19,032 nt of DNA from Candidatus Aenigmatarchaeota archaeon (GTDB taxonomy: Archaea; Aenigmatarchaeota; Aenigmatarchaeia; GW2011-AR5; WALA01). Numbering within the stretch: the first letter of the stretch is position 1; each line of letters starts with the position of its first letter. The DNA lies in contig WALQ01000058.1 in the NCBI GenBank assembly GCA_015522745.1, positions 1 to 19,032 of the forward strand, read 5' to 3'. Below are positions 1-7,812 of the stretch, in pieces. A program made the position numbers and the translations under genes. The notes below the pieces were generated by a model that worked only from the letters and a program-made list of their open reading frames with translations, had not been told where the DNA came from and did not search any database.

Positions 1-191
1 AATTCCTTCGTACCCGTGTCGACGACTATTTCGACGGGTACTTGCATTCCAGAAAAATCCTTTGTCTTTTTATTAATTTCTTCAACAACCTTGCCTATAT
101 TCACCTTTAGCTGTCCTAATGCAGGACCGAGCGGTGGGGCTGCGGATGCCTTTCCGCCCTCAACAAGTGCTTTTACAGTTTTCTTTGTCAT
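1..191 (-). CDS. rpl11: Large-subunit ribosomal protein L11, 5' part only
   Basis: This is the N-terminal 63 codons of archaeal L11, a protein of the ribosomal GTPase-associated centre that binds 23S rRNA. The protein begins MTKKTVKALVEGGKASAAPP and carries the hallmark proline/glycine-rich N-terminal segment (APPLGPALGQ), followed by the region leading to VPVEIVVDT. The rest of the gene runs off the window at base 1. The ATG at 191-189 is chosen because GGTGGT stands 3 bases before it on the minus strand. The gene starts 8 bases after the spt5 stop, so it is almost certainly cotranscribed with secE and spt5, an order common in archaea. Identification is firm; only the truncation at the window edge limits it. 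Confidence 0.95.
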   Translation of the reverse strand, partial: MTKKTVKALVEGGKASAAPPLGPALGQLKVNIGKVVEEINKKTKDFSGMQVPVEIVVDTGTKE

Positions 192-199
192 ATGACCAC

Positions 200-640
200 C
201 TAATGAGCTTTTTCAACTATTCTAACAGAATTCACAGAAATCGTCACAGGAATGGGTATTGCGGCTTCGAGGAGCTCAACCGTGATTTCATTCTTGCCTT
301 CATCAACGCGTTTGACCTTTGCTTTTTCTCCTTTGAACGGCCCGCCAATTATTTCAACTATGTCAGACTCCTCGACTTTGACCTCCTGCTTCTCCGGAAC
401 GAGAAATCTTTCAACATCGGAGAATTTGACTTCTTTCGGGATTATGCCACGTACATGAGGTATTCCTCGTATGGCCTCCTCTATGTCATCTATACTTTCT
501 GCTTCTATGAATATGTAACCACGTATCTCTTCTGGGTGGAAGACAGACTTTATATTGAGACCTTTAGATTTGACTCTCTTTTCTATACCATCAATTACTA
601 TGTTCTCACGTCCAGTCGTAGTTCTGACAGTTATTATCAT
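200..640 (-). CDS. spt5: Transcription elongation factor Spt5 (NGN + KOW)
   Basis: This is archaeal Spt5, which binds the RNA polymerase clamp with Spt4 and promotes processive elongation and transcription-translation coupling. With the chosen start it has 146 residues: an NGN domain at about 1-80 (opening MIITVRTTTGRE) and one KOW domain at about 85-140 (ESDIVEIIGGPFKGEKAKV). That is normal for the archaeal family. A GTG at 649 could add three residues, but the ATG at 640 is preferred. It has GGTGTT four bases upstream, gives the usual family N-terminus, and lies one base after the secE stop (TGATATG). Position between secE and rpl11 supports the call. Confidence 0.95.
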   Translation of the reverse strand: MIITVRTTTGRENIVIDGIEKRVKSKGLNIKSVFHPEEIRGYIFIEAESIDDIEEAIRGIPHVRGIIPKEVKFSDVERFLVPEKQEVKVEESDIVEIIGGPFKGEKAKVKRVDEGKNEITVELLEAAIPIPVTISVNSVRIVEKAH

Positions 641-641
641 A

Positions 642-821
642 TCAAACACCGATTAAAGATAATACGTAATGCATAAATATATAAATCAAAAATCCAATCG
701 AACCAATGATCAAGATTGCAATGGTTATGACTTTTAGGCTTGTCATATACTCCTCTTTGTTTGGCTTAGTGGCTATTTTAAGAACTCTTTTGCACTGACG
801 CACAAATCGTCGAAAATCCAT
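642..821 (-). CDS. secE: Preprotein translocase subunit SecE / Sec61-gamma
   Basis: This encodes a small single-pass membrane protein of 59 residues, the SecE/Sec61-gamma subunit that clamps the SecY channel. It has a basic, amphipathic cytosolic N-terminal part (FRRFVRQCKRVLKIATKPNK), a conserved-looking EEY segment, then one hydrophobic helix at about residues 30-55 rich in I, L and G. The open frame extends to a GTG at 830, but the ATG at 821-819 is more likely. The sequence GTGATTACC just before it supplies a Shine-Dalgarno match overlapping the ftsZ stop. Short Sec61-gamma proteins are weakly conserved, so identification leans also on context: ftsZ-secE-spt5-rpl11 is a classical archaeal arrangement. 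Confidence 0.9.
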   Translation of the reverse strand: MDFRRFVRQCKRVLKIATKPNKEEYMTSLKVITIAILIIGSIGFLIYIFMHYVLSLIGV

Positions 822-830
822 GGTAATCAC

Positions 831-1901
831 TCAGTCAAGAAAATCGATTCCGAGTATCTTTTCGATTTCCTTTTTGCGCTCTTTTTTCTGGTCGCCTTCC
901 GAAACATCAACAGGTGATTTTATTCCTGTGATTATGACCATTGCGCGAATCGCATCGCCGAGACCTTTTTCAATCTGAGCTCCCCATATGACTTTTGCGT
1001 TTTCGTTGAGGCGCTCTGTGACACGTTCGACAATTTCCTGGCATTCTTTTATTGTTATTCCTGATCCGCCGGTTATATTTACTAGAGCCCCATCTGCACC
1101 TTCTATGTCTATGTCAAGCATTGGGTTGTTGAGAGCTTTTTCGGCTGCTTCCAATGCCCTGTTCTCTGTGTCTGATTCCCCAAGGCCTATCATTGCAAGG
1201 CCACCGTTTGTCATTACAGCCTTTACGTCTGCGAAGTCAAGATTTACGAGTCCTGGTTTTGTGACGAGCTCTGCAATTCCTTTTACTGCATTGACAAGTA
1301 TTTCATCTGCCACTTTAAATGCGGTTGTTAGTGAGACGTCAGGCACAACTTCGAGAAGTTTGTCATTCGGTATGACTATAAGTGTGTCAACGATTTTTTC
1401 AAGTTTGCCTAATCCTTCGAGCGCATTTTTCATTCGTTGTCTTCCCTCCATAGAGAATGGGAATGTCACTATTGCAACTGTGAGCGCACCCATTTTCTTT
1501 GCAATATCTGCTATTACAGGTGCGGATCCAGTTCCTGTGCCGCCCCCAAGGCCGCATGATATGAATACCATGTCTGTTCCAGTGAGAACTTTTTTAATCT
1601 CGTTTTTGCTTTCTTTGGCGGCTTCTTCGCCTATCTTCGGGTCCGAGCCAGCGCCAAGTCCAGATGTTATTTCTTTTCCGAGAAGCACTTTTGAATCTGC
1701 GTCAGCGTAAAGAAGGTCTTGAGCATCTGTGTTCATCGCGATAGTTTCCACGCCAACTATTCCAACTTGCATTAATCTTGTTATAGTATTGTTTCCAGAG
1801 CCACCCGTGCCAACTACTTTTATGACGGCTTTTTTTGTCTCAAGGAGCTTTTCAAGGTCCTCGTCTATAGAAGATTTCTTCTTTTTGCTTTTATCCAGCA
1901 T
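831..1901 (-). CDS. ftsZ: Cell division GTPase FtsZ
   Basis: This is FtsZ, the tubulin-like GTPase that polymerises into the mid-cell division ring. With the ATG at 1901 it has 356 residues. Visible elements are the nucleotide-binding glycine loop (VVGTGGSGNNT, about 30-40), the tubulin signature GGGTGTGS at about 119-126, the loop-7 catalytic segment NLDFADV at about 220-226, and the C-terminal domain ending with GIDFLD. An in-frame TTG at 1931 would add ten residues but lacks a ribosome site, while GGTGGT lies three bases before the ATG at 1901. A TATA-like element in the 60-base gap after the FKBP gene suggests its own promoter. The gene is followed directly by secE. Only one FtsZ is seen in this window; whether the genome has FtsZ2 cannot be told. 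Confidence 0.97.
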   Translation of the reverse strand: MLDKSKKKKSSIDEDLEKLLETKKAVIKVVGTGGSGNNTITRLMQVGIVGVETIAMNTDAQDLLYADADSKVLLGKEITSGLGAGSDPKIGEEAAKESKNEIKKVLTGTDMVFISCGLGGGTGTGSAPVIADIAKKMGALTVAIVTFPFSMEGRQRMKNALEGLGKLEKIVDTLIVIPNDKLLEVVPDVSLTTAFKVADEILVNAVKGIAELVTKPGLVNLDFADVKAVMTNGGLAMIGLGESDTENRALEAAEKALNNPMLDIDIEGADGALVNITGGSGITIKECQEIVERVTERLNENAKVIWGAQIEKGLGDAIRAMVIITGIKSPVDVSEGDQKKERKKEIEKILGIDFLD

Positions 1902-1961
1902 TTTACCACCACTATTTTTATACTTTATCAATTACGATAAATTGCCAAAATATTTAAAACT
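1902..1961 (-). promoter_or_regulatory. Probable ftsZ promoter and leader
   Basis: This is the 60-base gap between the FKBP stop and the ftsZ start, read on the minus strand. It holds an A/T-rich TATA-like element (TTTTAAATATTTT, about 1946-1958) and the ribosome site GGTGGTAAA immediately before the ATG at 1901. A start of transcription about 25 bases after the TATA centre would leave a leader of roughly 25 bases. A second candidate, AGTATAAAAATAG, lies nearer the start. ftsZ may therefore be transcribed both from this promoter and from upstream leuS. Confidence 0.5.
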
Positions 1962-2624
1962 TTATTGAGAGTCTTTTTGGAACTCGTGGACGAATTTTAT
2001 GTCGTCTGCTATTCCGGAGTCCTTGATTATGTTCCAAACAGCCTTCTTTATGTTTTCCGGTATCGAGTTTTTGTGCCTTATCTCGTTCTTTTCGGCGTCT
2101 ATCTCTATGCTACCGTCATAGTTGTACGCCCCGAAGAATTCGAGAACGGAGCGTATTTTTTCCTTCTTGCTGTCTATTTTTTCCACGATTTCGACTTCGT
2201 ATACAATATTCTTCCCTGCCATCGGGTTGTTGAAGTCGATTCTCACGCGGCCGGAAGAGACGGATTGTATGCGTCCTTTTAGACCGGAAAAGTCAACTAT
2301 GAGCCCCGGACGCGGAACGAATCCGTTTTTCTTCAATTCGGATTCCGGTATCGTTTTCACGAGTCTCGGGTCGCGCTCTCCAAAAGCGTCCTTCGGGTTG
2401 AGTTCAACCATTTTCTTGCTGCCAACATTCATTTCCAAAAGTGCTTTGTCAAGACCTTTGAGAACCATACCACTACCGAGTATTATGCTCACTGGGCCGT
2501 ACTTTATTTTCGTGTTGTATATTCCTTCTTTTTTCGCAACGTCTTCATACGTCAGGTCGAATATTTCGTTTGTTCCCTTTATGCGTCCTATATAATTTAT
2601 TTTTACGCAATCCCCCTTCTTCAT
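1962..2624 (-). CDS. FKBP-type peptidyl-prolyl isomerase, long archaeal form
   Basis: This is a peptidyl-prolyl cis-trans isomerase and chaperone of the SlyD-like archaeal FKBP family. With the chosen start it has 220 residues. The FKBP core is split by an insert-in-flap domain: VKINYIGRIKG near the N-terminus, FDLT, GSGMVLKGLDKALLEMNVG, then the flap insert beginning near DAFGERDP, and the return strand with FNNPMAGKNIVYEVEIVE. A further C-terminal segment of about 65 residues (SVLEFFGAYNYD onward) goes beyond the core, as in the longer archaeal FKBPs. The ATG at 2624 is preferred over a GTG at 2636 because GGTGAT stands four bases before it, inside the end of leuS. The gene is five bases from the leuS stop, so the two are almost certainly cotranscribed. 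Confidence 0.9.
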   Translation of the reverse strand: MKKGDCVKINYIGRIKGTNEIFDLTYEDVAKKEGIYNTKIKYGPVSIILGSGMVLKGLDKALLEMNVGSKKMVELNPKDAFGERDPRLVKTIPESELKKNGFVPRPGLIVDFSGLKGRIQSVSSGRVRIDFNNPMAGKNIVYEVEIVEKIDSKKEKIRSVLEFFGAYNYDGSIEIDAEKNEIRHKNSIPENIKKAVWNIIKDSGIADDIKFVHEFQKDSQ

Positions 2625-2629
2625 GTTTA

Positions 2630-5329
2630 TCACCACAACAAAATTCCGGGCTTCTTAGGTGTGGACGCGCGCGCTTTTTCATCGTCACCCTCGTCGGCGT
2701 CCAAAATCTCAACGCTCAACCCGGTTTCCTTTTCAATAAAGTCTTTGGAATCTTTTAAAACTTTCATCTGCTCGCTCTTTGCAAGGTCGGATCCATTTTT
2801 GTACATTTTGAGCATCTTTCCAATCATCGACTTTTCCACGTGTTTTTCTATTATGGATTTCGCCTCGGCGAAATCTTTTCCAATGACATCGAATTTCCAA
2901 TCTTCCGCGACGAATATCTTCGCGTGTTCGCCTTTCGCGAGCTTTTTCACGCTCTTCAAGTCGTTCATGACGGTTTCCACGTACTTCTTGTACTTTGGAA
3001 CTTCCACACGCTTTGCGCTCGGCCAGTTGCCGTCGAGCGACAATTTCTCCATAACCTCCGAGGACACATGCGGTATAAACGGATACAGAAGTTTCGTTTG
3101 CACGTCGATGTACTTCCTGAGAACGCGGTCGTTTGGCGTGCCACGCCACTTCGAATAGAATTTCAAGTCGTTTTGAAGGTCAAAGAAGCACTTTGATGCG
3201 GCGGTTTTGAACATCATCGATTCCATCGCGCTCTCGACATCTGCCACGGTGTTGTCTATTTTTGCCTCGAACCACTCGTCTTGAACTTTCCATTCGCTGC
3301 TCGTCTCGTGTTTGGACGTCAGAAATCTCAGGAGGTTTTCAATTCTCATCGTCAGCGACTTCGTGAGCTCCGTGTCGAAGTTCGCGTCGTCTATGCCCTC
3401 GCCTGAAAGCGCAATGCTCAGTCGGAGCGGCGACACACCGAATTCTTTCACCATGTCGCGGATTGTCTTGAAGTTTCCTTTGGATTTTGACATCTTCTCT
3501 CCATTGACCATTATGTGACCATTCAAGCCGAATGCGCGCGGCCATTTGTCCTCTGGAAAAATCGCCACATGATTGAACAAGCAAAATGCGAGGTGGTTTT
3601 GTATCAAGTCCTTCCCTGAGTTCCTAAGGTCGAACGGATACCAATAGTCGAATTCATTTCTCATTTTATCAAGAGTGCGCTCGTCTATGCCGCGCTCGAC
3701 GAGCTTTTTCTTATCCCCCTTTCCTAGGAAGACGTAATCGAACAGATCATCGTCAATGAGCTCCTCGGGGACGTTTTTCAAAATGTGCCAAATTGTGTAC
3801 ATTGACATATAGATTGTCGAATCACTCAGCGATTCTATGATCCATTTCTTGTCCCACGGAAGTGGAGTCCCAAGACCGAACTCGCGCGTGCATGCCCAAT
3901 CGTTTAACCAGTCTATGACGTAGTCGAACTGCTTTCGTACAACTTCTGGATATAGCGACATGCGTGCAAGCGCCTCATGCGCGCGCTTCTTCCAATTCGG
4001 GTCGGAGTACTTCAAGAACCATTGGTCGTCCACGATTTTCACGTGCGTTCTCGTGAGACATCTGCATATGACTTCTTCAGGGAGCTCCCAGAAATCAACC
4101 AAGAGATCTTCGTTTCTAAAATCGTTCGCAATGAGCTCCTTCGCCTCGCTGACCTTCATTTCCTTGTACTTGCCCGTTATGTCCTTGAGAACACCTGTGT
4201 GGAATTCCTTCTTGTAAATTTCCTTCGTCGCTTGTTCGAGCTTCTCGGAGTCCTTTTGATTATTTATTTTCATCCTTTCGACTATTTCAATAGCGGGGAA
4301 TTCACCGAATCCATCAACCTTTATGAGCGAAATTGGTTTTATGTCGACACCGAGATCTTTCAACGCTATGTAGTCGTACGGCGCGTGCGCAGGGACGCTC
4401 ATCACGACGCCCGTTCCGACTTCTGGATCAACAAACTCCGCCGGAAGTATGGGGACGTCCGAGCGAAGCTTGTTTGAGCATTTCTTGTTGATGAGCTCGG
4501 AACCAAGAATGCGACCGATCACATCAACTTTATGCTTCTGGTCCTTCAACTTCTCCACGGAGCTCTTTGAAACTATCCACTCCTCGCCGTCTACCTTTGC
4601 AATGGCGTACTCAACGTTCGGGTTTATCCATATATTCGTCACGCCGAACGTTGTCTCGGGACGGTACGTTGCGCACGGGAGAACTCGTCCTTCAACGTTG
4701 AATTTTATGAGGAACATCTTCTCTGGACGCACGCCTTCTCCTTTGAGACGCGCGTGGTCTCCGACAGGGCTTTTGCAGTTCGGACACCACACAACTGGGT
4801 GCTCGCCCTTTGTGACGTAACCGAGCTCTTTGAGCTTCCTGAACTGCCATTTGACGAATTTTGAGTATCTTGGATTGAGATTCGTAGTTATGAACGAGTG
4901 CCTGAAATCTATGGAACACCCGAGGCTCATCAAATCTTTCTTCGCCTCCTTTGGAAAGTACTGTGTCCAATATACAGGGTCCGAAAATTTTTTTATCTCC
5001 TCGTCAGGTATTCCCATCATTCTCATTATGTTCCATTCTTTCTCCTCACCTTCCTTTATGCGCTCCGCAGCGGCGATTATTGGCGTTCCTGTGCAATGGA
5101 ATGAGAAAGGAAACAGAACGTTGTAGTCGCGCATTTTTTTGTAGCGAGCCATTATTTCGAGCTTCATCAACGTGTAGAGATGCCCGAGATGTAAGTATCC
5201 GTTCATGTACGGGTACGGAAAATTCAAGAAGTACTTCTTCCTTTCGTCATGCTCTGTCTCGAATGCATGCTCTTCATACCACTTTTTGTTCCATTTTTCT
5301 TCGATGTCTTTAAGTATTTTGGATCCCAT
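2630..5329 (-). CDS. leuS: Leucyl-tRNA synthetase, archaeal type
   Basis: This class I synthetase charges tRNA-Leu. It has 899 residues, slightly below the usual archaeal length. The HIGH motif appears as HLGH at about 47-50 (within PYPYMNGYLHLGH), the editing domain occupies the CP1 insertion (GTGVVMSVPAHAPYD), and the KMSKS loop is exact at 612-616. A zinc-knuckle-like CPNC follows GEHPVVW. The C-terminus ends in the charged stretch before PKKPGILLW, as in archaeal enzymes. Translation starts at the ATG at 5329, with a TATA-like element about 25 bases upstream, so the mRNA may be leaderless. G+C is visibly higher here than in neighbouring genes: bases 3001-3060 are 35/60 G+C against 16/60 for 12481-12540. 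Confidence 0.97.
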   Translation of the reverse strand: MGSKILKDIEEKWNKKWYEEHAFETEHDERKKYFLNFPYPYMNGYLHLGHLYTLMKLEIMARYKKMRDYNVLFPFSFHCTGTPIIAAAERIKEGEEKEWNIMRMMGIPDEEIKKFSDPVYWTQYFPKEAKKDLMSLGCSIDFRHSFITTNLNPRYSKFVKWQFRKLKELGYVTKGEHPVVWCPNCKSPVGDHARLKGEGVRPEKMFLIKFNVEGRVLPCATYRPETTFGVTNIWINPNVEYAIAKVDGEEWIVSKSSVEKLKDQKHKVDVIGRILGSELINKKCSNKLRSDVPILPAEFVDPEVGTGVVMSVPAHAPYDYIALKDLGVDIKPISLIKVDGFGEFPAIEIVERMKINNQKDSEKLEQATKEIYKKEFHTGVLKDITGKYKEMKVSEAKELIANDFRNEDLLVDFWELPEEVICRCLTRTHVKIVDDQWFLKYSDPNWKKRAHEALARMSLYPEVVRKQFDYVIDWLNDWACTREFGLGTPLPWDKKWIIESLSDSTIYMSMYTIWHILKNVPEELIDDDLFDYVFLGKGDKKKLVERGIDERTLDKMRNEFDYWYPFDLRNSGKDLIQNHLAFCLFNHVAIFPEDKWPRAFGLNGHIMVNGEKMSKSKGNFKTIRDMVKEFGVSPLRLSIALSGEGIDDANFDTELTKSLTMRIENLLRFLTSKHETSSEWKVQDEWFEAKIDNTVADVESAMESMMFKTAASKCFFDLQNDLKFYSKWRGTPNDRVLRKYIDVQTKLLYPFIPHVSSEVMEKLSLDGNWPSAKRVEVPKYKKYVETVMNDLKSVKKLAKGEHAKIFVAEDWKFDVIGKDFAEAKSIIEKHVEKSMIGKMLKMYKNGSDLAKSEQMKVLKDSKDFIEKETGLSVEILDADEGDDEKARASTPKKPGILLW

Positions 5330-5378
5330 AGATTAAACTGATTGGTAAAAATTTAAATCGTTTACAGGGAGGGGTGCA
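5330..5378. promoter_or_regulatory. Divergent promoter region, leuS / P-type ATPase
   Basis: These 49 bases separate two divergent genes. A near-palindromic TATA element, AAAATTTAAATC (5348-5359), can be read on both strands. On the minus strand its centre is about 25 bases from the leuS ATG, predicting a leaderless message. On the plus strand the ATPase has a strong purine-rich ribosome site, GGGAGGGGTG (5367-5376), which implies an earlier start, perhaps directed by ATTAAACTG near 5332-5340. No other element is evident. Confidence 0.55.
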
Positions 5379-7703
5379 ATGTTTGGTCTTACATCAGAAG
5401 AGGCATCCAAACGTCTAAAAAAGTTTGGACCCAATGAGGTACCGGAGAAGAAGAAAAATCCACTTCTTAAATTCCTTTCTTATTTCTGGAGTCCCATTCC
5501 TTGGATGATTGAACTCGCGGGTGTGATATCACTCACAATACATCACATGGTTGACTTTTGGATAATTTTCACACTTCTCATATCAAATGCAATAGTTGGA
5601 TTCATAGAGGAGCATAGCGCCGAGAACGTCATCGAGCTTTTGAAGAAGAAAATGGCGCTGACCGCGCGCGCGTTCCGTGATGGAAAATGGCAAACAATAG
5701 ACGCCAAGTATCTCGTTCCAGGAGACATAATAAAAATACGCATAGGGGATATAATTCCTGCTGACATGAGAATTGAAGACGGATACATCATGGCAGATGA
5801 GTCGTCGCTTACGGGAGAATCACTTCCGGTTGAGAAGAGAAAAGGAGACACAGTGTACTCGGGTGCTATAGCAAAGCGCGGGGAATCCACAGCAGTCGTT
5901 ATAGCCACAGGAACACACACTTACTTTGCAAAAAGCGTGAAACTTGTTGAATCATCGACTGGAAAAAGCCTTCTTCAACAGATGCTTATAAAGATAGGCG
6001 ATTATCTGATATTCCTTGCTATAATACTAATCGGTGTCATTTTTATTGTCGGTATGTTCCGGGATGAAAGCATATCCGAGATAATGAAGTACTCGCTCAT
6101 ACTCGCGGTTGCATCAATACCTGCGGCACTTCCCACAGTTCTTTCTATAACTCTTTCCGTTGGTGCGAAAAACCTTGCGAACAAAGACGCTGTCGTGACA
6201 AAACTCTCTTCCATAGAGGACCTTGCGTGGTCGGACATTCTTTGCTCGGACAAAACTGGCACACTCACAAAGAACAAACTAATAATAGATGAGCCCATAC
6301 CCTACGACGGATTTGGAAAGGAAGATGTCATAATATCCGCGGCGCTTGCATCTAAGAGAGAGGACAACGATCCGATAGACAACGCCGTGCTTTCGTATAG
6401 TAATCGCGTGGACAATGAAATAAAGAAGTTTGATATTGTCAACTTTGTTCCTTTTGATCCTGTGATAAAGAGAACGGAAGCGGAAGTCAAATATGGAAAT
6501 GAAATATTCAAAGTTTCAAAAGGAGCGGTTCAAGTCATAAAGAAATTGTGCGAAAACAACGACCTATCCATAGATGCTAAAGTTGATGAACTCGCTAAAA
6601 GCGGTTACCGTGCGATTGGTGTTGCCCGTCAGTTTAATGAAAAGTGGAAGTTCGTCGGTATAATACCGTTGTTCGACCCACCTCGTGATGACGTGAAGGA
6701 TGCCATAGAGGCCATACGAAAGCTTGGAATAAAAATAAAGATGATAACTGGAGATAACATAGCAATAGCAAAGCACATCGCGAATATAATAGGAATTGGT
6801 GATAAAATACATCACGCAAGTGACATATCGAAGCTCAGCGACGATGAAATTGAATATGCGGATGGATTTTCCGAAGTATTCCCAGAACACAAGTTTAACA
6901 TCGTAAAAATATTTCAAAGGCACAAACATATTGTTTCCATGACCGGTGATGGGGTAAATGACGCACCTGCCCTTCACGAAGCTAATTGCGGAATAGCCGT
7001 ATCCGGCGCGACAGATGCGGCGCGTGCCGCTGCGGATGTTGTTTTGCTCTCACCCGGACTTAGCGTCATAGTCGATGCTGTGCGCGAGGCACGGAAAGTT
7101 TTTCAACGCATGATAAATTATTCGTTGTACAGAATCACTGAAACAATACGCATCCTTCTATTTATGACACTCTCTATAGTAATTTTCAACTTTTATCCAA
7201 TAACCGCGGTGATGATAGCGCTTCTGGCTCTTTTGAACGATATACCAATATTGACGATCTCACTTGACAAAGTGAAAGAAGTGGCGCATCCTATAAAGTG
7301 GAACTACAGAGGCCTTATGACATTGTCCACTTTGCTTGGTACTGCTGGAGTTGTGAGTACATTCCTCGCGCTATACATCGCAAAAGACGTTTTTATGCTT
7401 CCTCTTCCGCTCATACAGACGTTCATATTTTTGAAGCTCATAATTGCGGGGCACTCAACCCTGTTTGTCGCGAGAAACAGAAAGAACTTTTGGAAAAAGC
7501 CTTATCCATCTAAGTACTTACTTGCCTCAATACTATCAACGGATATGATCGCGACGCTTATGTCAGTATATGGAATAATTTTGAAGCCAATCGGATGGAA
7601 GCTCGCTGGATTTATTTGGATCTATGCACTCTCATGGATGTTTTTCAACGACTTCGTTAAAATATTGACGCTGAAATTCATTTCCATAGAAGAGGAAGTT
7701 TAA
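5379..7703 (+). CDS. P-type ATPase, type III (plasma-membrane H+-ATPase-like)
   Basis: This is a proton-type P-type ATPase that would use ATP to pump H+ (or possibly another cation) out of the cell. It has 774 residues, about the length of archaeal relatives, and lacks the C-terminal regulatory tail of plant and fungal enzymes. Motifs are the actuator TGES at 145-148, the phosphorylation site DKTGTLT with Asp291, the phosphate-binding loop GDGVND at 523-528, and the M4 segment SIPAALPTVLSITLSVGA. Asp621 in LLNDIPILTISLD matches the position of the membrane proton-acceptor Asp of plant H+-ATPases. Two helices precede the actuator, two follow it and several end the protein. The start has a strong ribosome site. 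The stop codon directly abuts the 3' end of an antisense tRNA-Arg. The transported ion is inferred from family, not shown. Confidence 0.93.
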   Translation: MFGLTSEEASKRLKKFGPNEVPEKKKNPLLKFLSYFWSPIPWMIELAGVISLTIHHMVDFWIIFTLLISNAIVGFIEEHSAENVIELLKKKMALTARAFRDGKWQTIDAKYLVPGDIIKIRIGDIIPADMRIEDGYIMADESSLTGESLPVEKRKGDTVYSGAIAKRGESTAVVIATGTHTYFAKSVKLVESSTGKSLLQQMLIKIGDYLIFLAIILIGVIFIVGMFRDESISEIMKYSLILAVASIPAALPTVLSITLSVGAKNLANKDAVVTKLSSIEDLAWSDILCSDKTGTLTKNKLIIDEPIPYDGFGKEDVIISAALASKREDNDPIDNAVLSYSNRVDNEIKKFDIVNFVPFDPVIKRTEAEVKYGNEIFKVSKGAVQVIKKLCENNDLSIDAKVDELAKSGYRAIGVARQFNEKWKFVGIIPLFDPPRDDVKDAIEAIRKLGIKIKMITGDNIAIAKHIANIIGIGDKIHHASDISKLSDDEIEYADGFSEVFPEHKFNIVKIFQRHKHIVSMTGDGVNDAPALHEANCGIAVSGATDAARAAADVVLLSPGLSVIVDAVREARKVFQRMINYSLYRITETIRILLFMTLSIVIFNFYPITAVMIALLALLNDIPILTISLDKVKEVAHPIKWNYRGLMTLSTLLGTAGVVSTFLALYIAKDVFMLPLPLIQTFIFLKLIIAGHSTLFVARNRKNFWKKPYPSKYLLASILSTDMIATLMSVYGIILKPIGWKLAGFIWIYALSWMFFNDFVKILTLKFISIEEEV

Positions 7704-7778
7704 TGCCCCTGACGGGATTCGAACCCGCGACCCTCTGCTTAGAAGGCAGATGCTCTATCCAAGCTGAGCTACAGGGGC
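7704..7778 (-). tRNA. tRNA-Arg(UCU)
   Basis: This is a complete 75-base cloverleaf on the minus strand. The acceptor stem is GCCCCTG/CAGGGGC, the D arm GCTC...GAGC, and the anticodon stem TCTGC/GCAGA encloses loop CTTCTAA with anticodon TCT. The T arm is GCGGG-TTCGAAT-CCCGT and the discriminator base is A (7704). There is no intron and no encoded CCA. The discriminator is the very next base after the stop codon of the convergent ATPase gene, so ATPase transcripts probably run antisense through this tRNA. Confidence 0.97.
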
Positions 7779-7812
7779 ATAGTGCATTTTATATCCGCTA
7801 AGTTTATAATTC
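7779..7812 (-). promoter_or_regulatory. Probable tRNA-Arg promoter
   Basis: This is the 34-base gap between the membrane protein gene stop and tRNA-Arg, read on the minus strand. AATTATAAACTT (7802-7813) is centred about 26 bases before a plausible start at about 7781, close to the tRNA 5' end at 7778. GATATAAAATGC is a second A/T-rich element, but it lies too close to the tRNA to be the main TATA box. The tRNA could alternatively be processed from the upstream membrane-protein transcript. Confidence 0.5.

Noticed and set aside
119..676. Plus-strand frame of 185 codons opposite spt5
   Set aside because: It lies opposite a firmly identified gene, has phenylalanine- and tyrosine-rich low-complexity composition typical of antisense frames, and has no ribosome site.
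988..1710. Plus-strand frame of 240 codons opposite ftsZ
   Set aside because: It is a shadow of ftsZ: serine/proline-rich composition from the reverse complement of conserved GTPase codons, with no recognisable motif.
1902..1931. Upstream TTG start adding ten residues to FtsZ
   Set aside because: There is no ribosome site before it, while GGTGGT sits three bases before the ATG at 1901.
6564..6977. Minus-strand frame of 137 codons within the ATPase gene
   Set aside because: It runs opposite the conserved nucleotide-binding domain of the ATPase and shows no motif or start signal of its own.
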